Positions 59,401-64,000 of a stretch of DNA of 64,000 nt are shown piece after piece. Source of the stretch: Chondrilla cf. caribensis (Eukaryota > Porifera > Demospongiae > Chondrillida > Chondrillidae); NCBI GenBank assembly GCA_964020155.1, contig OZ026570.1, positions 2,181,721-2,245,720 of the forward strand, written 5' to 3'. Position 1 is the first letter of the stretch, and every line of letters starts with the position of its first letter. The translations under genes and the position numbers were made by a program. The notes beneath the pieces were generated by a model. It saw only the letters and a list, made by a program, of their open reading frames with translations, did no database searches and was not told the DNA's origin.

Positions 59401-62400
59401 GTTAATGATATAGTGGCAGCAAAAGGTACAATGTCATTTTCATTCAAAATTATGCAGAACACATCAATCCCCAATGATAATATACATACGTACATGTACA
59501 TACTGCGTATCTGTATACTCTGTGGAAGTACAGTAGGTACAGTAGAAACTCGTTAAGACAAATGCACACAAGTCAAGGTTGCTTAACAAAAATAGATTGT
59601 TTGGTTCACTGTACGCAGCAGTGAACATATAGTAGGCAAATCGTGATAGAAGAGAATGTGATAACAAGAACTGATTTTGTGGGTCCATTGTACTTCACCT
59701 TAACAAATTTCTACTGTATCTCGTGACTAGTGCAATATTATACACAACACAGAAAACTGAATGGAAAAAATCACGTTGAGGATTGTTACAAAACAACTCC
59801 GAGAAGCTTTAGTTATAGATAGACAATAGGTGGATGAGAAGGTAGGTGTAATTGGAGATACATATTGAGTGATTGAGTTATATTGGAAATATAGCATCCA
59901 ACGTGTTAAAATCAGTACGCAACTTGTACAAAACATACATGTAGATTATATGAATATGGATACATATGTACGTGTGTACAATATTCAGGATGTACAGACT
60001 AACAGGCATATATGTAGATACGAACCTCGAGTACCTCCTGAAGAGTTAAACCGTGCGATGACTGACAAATGAACTGTAATATCTGAATAAATGAGAACAG
60101 GTGATGCTAACCGTACCACTTCTGTTGATGATCAAGTGACAGAAGAGACAATTGTGCAACTACTGACAATCCAATGCAAGCATCCAAAATCTCACACTTG
60201 CTGAAAAGTTGTTAATAATACTCATACAGTAGACTCTTGTTTATTCGCCACCGCTTTATCCACCAGAATTTCCCAGTACCAATATAATGTACAAGTAACA
60301 ATGAATATCCAGTTGATCCACCAAATTCGTTAATCCACCATATTCTTTGAAAACGAATTGTGGCGGATTAACGTGTATTCACTGTATTTAGTAGTGCTAC
60401 CCAGTAACCCACTGATAATACCAAGGTGTGAACTAGTCTCTATTGCTGTGGTAGACCATCCACCCCACTCCTCATCCTGGGTGCCTGATGGGCTAGTAGT
60501 AGCAGGCCAGACCAGCTAGTCAGTTGACGGGAGACGTGCAACAGGACACACAACAGGCAACTAACCAAATAGACGTAGTCCCCATCACTCCCTAAGCTCT
60601 CATCCAACGAAGTGAGAATATGTTCCAGCAGTGAATGGGTCTCCTGTTGTAGCAAAAGAGATCAAATTGTGCGGTAAGGGCATGTCGATTCCCAAACGCA
60701 ATACAGTGAGCTGACATGACAACTTTCAAGTTCTCCAATGAGCTCATCCACAACATCGTCTCTGTCTTCTGTGGTCACGGGTTTCCTATCAGTCAGATAG
60801 GTACACAAATGCATCACAGCAATAGGCAATTTTACAGGATATTTGTATTAATGTGTCTAATTCCTCATAAAACCTAACCATTATCTAATGATAGATATCA
60901 TTGCTAGTACCTGCATCAATGCATGCGTCACCACTATCACCACCAACAACAAATATCTTTCTCAGATGCAAACAGATAAGAGGAAATCAATTATTTACAC
61001 ATCTACAGTGAATTCTTGTTAATCCACCACCGCTTTATCCACCAAACGTTTTAATCCACCACAATTTCCCATTACCAATATAATGTACAAGTACCAATGA
61101 AATCCAGTTAGTCCACCCAACTCATTAATCCACCATATTCTTCGAAAATGAACTGCGGTAGAGTAACGAGTATTCACTGTATATACAGTAAGTGGTAAAC
61201 TGCCTAATATTTGATGTTTCACCTTTTCAGCATGCTGAGGATGTGATGCATAGCAAGTATATACCACAACCTAGGATAAGGGTTGTCGGGACCGTTTTCC
61301 AGGAGATATCCAATCTAAATAACGATGATAAACACAAGTCAGTAAATGTATTGAAATAATAACATGCATGGACAACTACCTACTGTACATACTCTATGTG
61401 TTTTAATATTCATGGATTTTACGAGGTGTAGTAATTGGATTCGTGAAAATTTAATTCAAAATGCTCTCTCTTCCAAAGACTCTAGCTACAGAGATCCTTT
61501 TGCTCACAAAATAAATATAAATTGCAAATCACTTGTCAATTTGTAAAATACATATCCCATAGAACTTAACATACATACAGTCCACTATATAGTGGGAAAT
61601 TTTCGCAGGACAAAATTTTTGCGGATTTCACGGTTGGCCTAACATCTGTGAAAGTAAAATCGCCGAATTAGGCACTCTCGTTGTTCTATCACATGATTGT
61701 GGCCAGCATCTGCGGAAAATTTATCCACAAATATTCATTATTTCTGGGGCAAACTATATGCTACAAGCAGGAGTTTACGTCAGGACAATGTCCTATGAGG
61801 TACTGTAGCACATGGATGTGGTCACTGCTTTGTTATATCAAGAAATTCGTTATAGAGGAGATTGTGGTGAGAGTGCTCCACTGTACATACTTGGTAATCT
61901 TCCAAAACATTGCCAAATTCTTCTTGTATAGTTTCTTCAGTATCTCCCGCATTCATCATTGGTATATCAGTGCTTTCAAGGACACTACAAGCAACAAATA
62001 CAAATGGTAGCCAATACATCACCCTACCATGTCTTACACACATCCAAACTACTTGTATCTACATGTCTATACATCACACACTCACCTCCAATCCTTAGGG
62101 TACGATGGCAGACTAACGGACATCACGATTTTCACACAAAGCGGCAGTGAACCGAGTAGCCAGTCCAGAGACTTGGAGCAGTTCTGGGATAATGGTCAGA
62201 GAGAGAGAAAATACCTCACTTATATACCACAACTTGTATATAGTATGCATGTACAACATACAGTGAATACTGGTTAATCTGCCACAATTTATTTTCGAAG
62301 AATGTGGTATATTAATGAGTTTGGCAGATTATCTGAATATTCATTGGTACTTGTACATTATATGGGTACTAGGAAATTGTGGTGGATTAAAAGGTTTGGC

Positions 62401-63808
62401 GGATAAAGCAGTGGCAGATTAACGAGATTTCACTGTATGTACAACATTTACGACATGTATGTACACGTACAACATATATAACACATGTATGCAAACATGT
62501 ATAACATGTATCTACACATTTACAACATGTACAACATGTATGTATACATTTACAACATGTACAACATGTACATAATAAATGTACAAAATGCATGTACACA
62601 TGCTCATACAATACAACCCACCAATGAAGCAGAGACAGGTTAGTACTAACCTCAACCCTATCAGCATTGTCAATAACAATGAGAATCTGCATTTTCTCGG
62701 CCTTTCCCAAGCACTTGGCAGCAGCATGTCCGAGACTCTTCAAAAAGAACTCCTTGAGGACATTTTCGCTGTGAGAATAAGTAGGACAACTTGGAGACTC
62801 TGGGTAGTAGTACTGGAGCTGAAAGGACACAAAATGTGAGCCTTGAGCAGTTCATACAGAGAAGGACATGGTAGATGTCAGGCTGTATCAGCCAAATTTC
62901 TCACCTTCTGAACAAACCTCCTATACATAACCTCTGGTTGGCTGCTAGCAGAGTTTGAGCTGGTAACAAAATGGTCCAGCAATATGATTTGTTCATCACT
63001 GATTTCAGATAGCCTACATTACAAGTAAAATAATCAAGTTTACACAAAACTGAGAGTGAATATGTAAGAATGTATGCCGATAATCAGTGCCTGAACAAAG
63101 GCTTAGCATAATAAACAGTGAAGAATACAGTGAATTCTCTCGTTAATCCGCCACCGCTTTATCCACCAAACCTTTTAATCCACCACAATTTCCCAGTACC
63201 AATATAAAGTAAAAGTACCAATGAATATCCAGTTAATGCTCGAAAGTCATTAATCCACCATATTCTTTGAAAACAAAATTAATCGTGGCGGATTAACAAA
63301 TATTCACTGTAGTCTAATACTGCTGTGTATGCATCCCTGTAACAGCGTCCCTGCCCAAATCAAACCCTTCATTAACAGCCATGTTTACATATCCTTGTAT
63401 GTACATAGAGGCCCGCCTGTGTGTGTATTTGCAGAACACACAAAACACAAACAGCACAGAGAGGTGATGTCTAGGAGCATACCATCTAACAAGTAGAGAT
63501 GACTTTCCTTCACCGGGCCACGACCTCAACATGAATGGGGAAGTTGACACTGTTGGATCACTGTGGAGGTACTCTTGGAGTTGATCGAAGCACTACACAC
63601 ACCAGTTGAAAGAAGGGGCAATGTTAACAGTTTTCGAATACATTGAATCATTACAACTGACAAATGCTACACCAATCAAGTCCTTCTTGCTGGTATACGA
63701 CTGGACCAGTTCAACTTGTTCTTGTTCAATTTTCATATCTTGTAAAATGCCAATTCTACTAACCGCCAGGTCTTCAGATATCCTCGGTATGGATGGAACA
63801 CAACACTC
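53486..63808 (-). CDS. NPHP3-like P-loop NTPase with TPR repeats (5' end outside window)
   Basis: Twenty-two minus-strand exons close in frame over 757 codons to TGA at 53488-53486: 63808-63662, 63592-63483, 63013-62905, 62818-62651, 62183-62086, 61984-61891, 61314-61223, 60785-60716, 60643-60566, 59112-58958, 58870-58748, 58089-57906, 57833-57712, 57569-57491, 57348-57308, 57241-57163, 56479-56355, 55547-55428, a probable 10-nt microexon 55303-55294, 54510-54479, 53890-53797, 53629-53486. Walker A is SWPGEGKSSLLVRW, Walker B ILIVIDNADRVE, then LDWLLGSLPLCVKIVMSV (NACHT/STAND pattern). LMSMWKSIGIDKDDMVGEYL and VYELGVLYIAWKKPQ match the start of the nephrocystin-3 TPR array, which continues to GEVHPSIAANLQKL. 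In animals NPHP3 acts in the ciliary inversin compartment; STAND-TPR proteins elsewhere act as sensors. Several TPR exons are much shorter than in vertebrates, so orthology is likely but not certain. Confidence 0.8.
55914..56020. repeat. 20-21-bp tandem repeat, five units
   Basis: ACCCGCATACCCAGCATTGT is repeated about five times with two single-base variants, inside an intron of the NTPase-TPR gene. The high identity suggests recent expansion. Confidence 0.9.
56759..56950. mobile_element. pogo-like MITE (family B), one end eroded
   Basis: After TA (56757-56758) it begins CAGTGGAACCTCTATTAAAG. GCTGGTCCCAATGTGTCCTT near 56921 is the reverse complement of the internal string of the 52245 copy. 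The far end runs into a C-tract and lacks the terminal CACTG. Confidence 0.7.
59540..59716. mobile_element. 177-bp pogo-like MITE (family D)
   Basis: It begins CAGTAGAAACTCGTTAAG and ends CTTAACAAATTTCTACTG with TA on both sides. The inside (CACTGTACGCAGCAGTGAAC) is unlike families A and B. Confidence 0.75.
60227..60384 (+). mobile_element. pogo-like MITE (family A), copy 2
   Basis: CAGTAGACTCTTGTTTATTC to GGATTAACGTGTATTCACTG, TA at both flanks. The internal CCACCGCTTTATCCACCA and CCAGTACCAATATAATGTAC are shared with the other family A copies. Confidence 0.8.
61016..61182 (+). mobile_element. pogo-like MITE (family A), copy 3
   Basis: CAGTGAATTCTTGTTAATCC to GTAACGAGTATTCACTG, flanked by TA. 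Same internal strings as the copy at 60227. Confidence 0.85.
61577..61690. mobile_element. Fragment of the family C MITE
   Basis: GTGGGAAATTTTCGCAGGAC and AAAATTTTTGCGGATTTCAC resemble the left end of the element at 35584-35780. The right end was not found. Confidence 0.5.
62261..62435 (-). mobile_element. pogo-like MITE (family A), copy 4, inverted
   Basis: CAGTGAATACTGGTTAATCT to GATTAACGAGATTTCACTG, flanked by TA. Internal strings are the reverse complement of the other copies (GTGGATTAAAAGGTTTGGC). Confidence 0.85.
62436..62600. repeat. ACATGTACA-type degenerate repeat
   Basis: Units such as ACAACATGTACAACATGTAT are repeated with drift next to the inverted MITE copy, in an intron. Confidence 0.75.
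63128..63309 (+). mobile_element. pogo-like MITE (family A), copy 5
   Basis: CAGTGAATTCTCTCGTTAATCC to GGATTAACAAATATTCACTG, flanked by TA (63126-63127, 63310-63311). Confidence 0.85.
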
Positions 63809-64000
63809 CTGTGGTTAGTCAAATGCATGCACATGAGCAAACATCCTAAAGCAAGAACGTGTTCGATTTATGAATCAAGTCCACTAATAAGCTAAGAACG
63901 GTCAAATCAACAAGCACACCCAAACAATTAAGTACGTTCTCTCTATTTTTCTCTCCTCTCTATGATGGGCTAAAAGCCACCCTGTATAAACAAAATTACC
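63809..64000. other. Window end, intron of the NTPase-TPR gene
   Basis: Nothing recognisable. It should be intron, because the exon ending at 63808 starts with a splice acceptor and the family's N-terminal region is still missing. Confidence 0.4.

Noticed and set aside
60440..60545. Open frame continuing the NTPase-TPR exon (LLCVLLHVSRQLTSWSG)
   Set aside because: The donor after VYL at 60566 joins exactly in phase to the exon at 59112, giving a family-like sequence, while the read-through stops.

Overview
The window looks like gene-dense, AT-rich nuclear DNA of an animal, most likely an early-branching marine invertebrate such as a demosponge. The animal assignment rests on split genes with GT-AG introns and on metazoan-type products: CSTF1, SFR1, topoisomerase II, an NPHP3-like NTPase-TPR protein and Ig/FN3 receptors. 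The sponge suggestion is inference from the compact layout, the receptor architecture and the transposon load; no lineage marker was tested. I saw no rRNA, tRNA or CRISPR array.

Layout. 1-240 holds a possible last coding exon of an upstream gene, followed at 289-714 by a broken Tc1/mariner copy. 897-3575 (+) is an intronless secreted right-handed beta-helix protein with a Cys-rich PAN/apple-like insert. 3.6-6.2 kb is repeats, then 6226-6766 (+) carries orphan 3' exons of a kinesin-light-chain-like gene. 7770-14025 (+) is CSTF1 (15 exons, 420 aa). 14.0-22.3 kb is a repeat-rich gap with two degraded non-LTR retrotransposons, CA microsatellites, a ~180-bp tandem repeat and a 104-bp palindromic MITE. 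22319-26355 and 27019-33126 (+) form an Ig/FN3 receptor locus. 34095-36733 (-) is SFR1. 38142-51828 (+) is DNA topoisomerase II (20 exons, 1448 aa). 53486 to beyond 63808 (-) is an NPHP3-like P-loop NTPase/TPR gene (22 exons in view, 757 codons, 5' end outside).

The exon models of CSTF1, TOP2, SFR1, both receptor units and the NTPase-TPR gene were built by hand from splice sites, and every model closes in frame. No expression data were available.

The most unusual part is the receptor locus. All extracellular modules sit on phase 1-1 exons. The first five exons can splice in frame either to a short transmembrane tail (505 aa) or, skipping two exons, to a second block FN3-Ig-FN3-TM (1320 aa). 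The tail of the long form contains a domain whose pattern resembles Mrr-type restriction-endonuclease-fold domains without the usual catalytic residues. A membrane receptor carrying such a domain is the best candidate here for something undescribed.

Introns and gaps are colonised by at least seven short inverted-repeat element families, including pogo-like MITEs with TA target sites (six copies in or near the NTPase-TPR gene), a hAT element with an 8-bp target duplication in a TOP2 intron, and a long foldback with a mirrored ORF in a CSTF1 intron.
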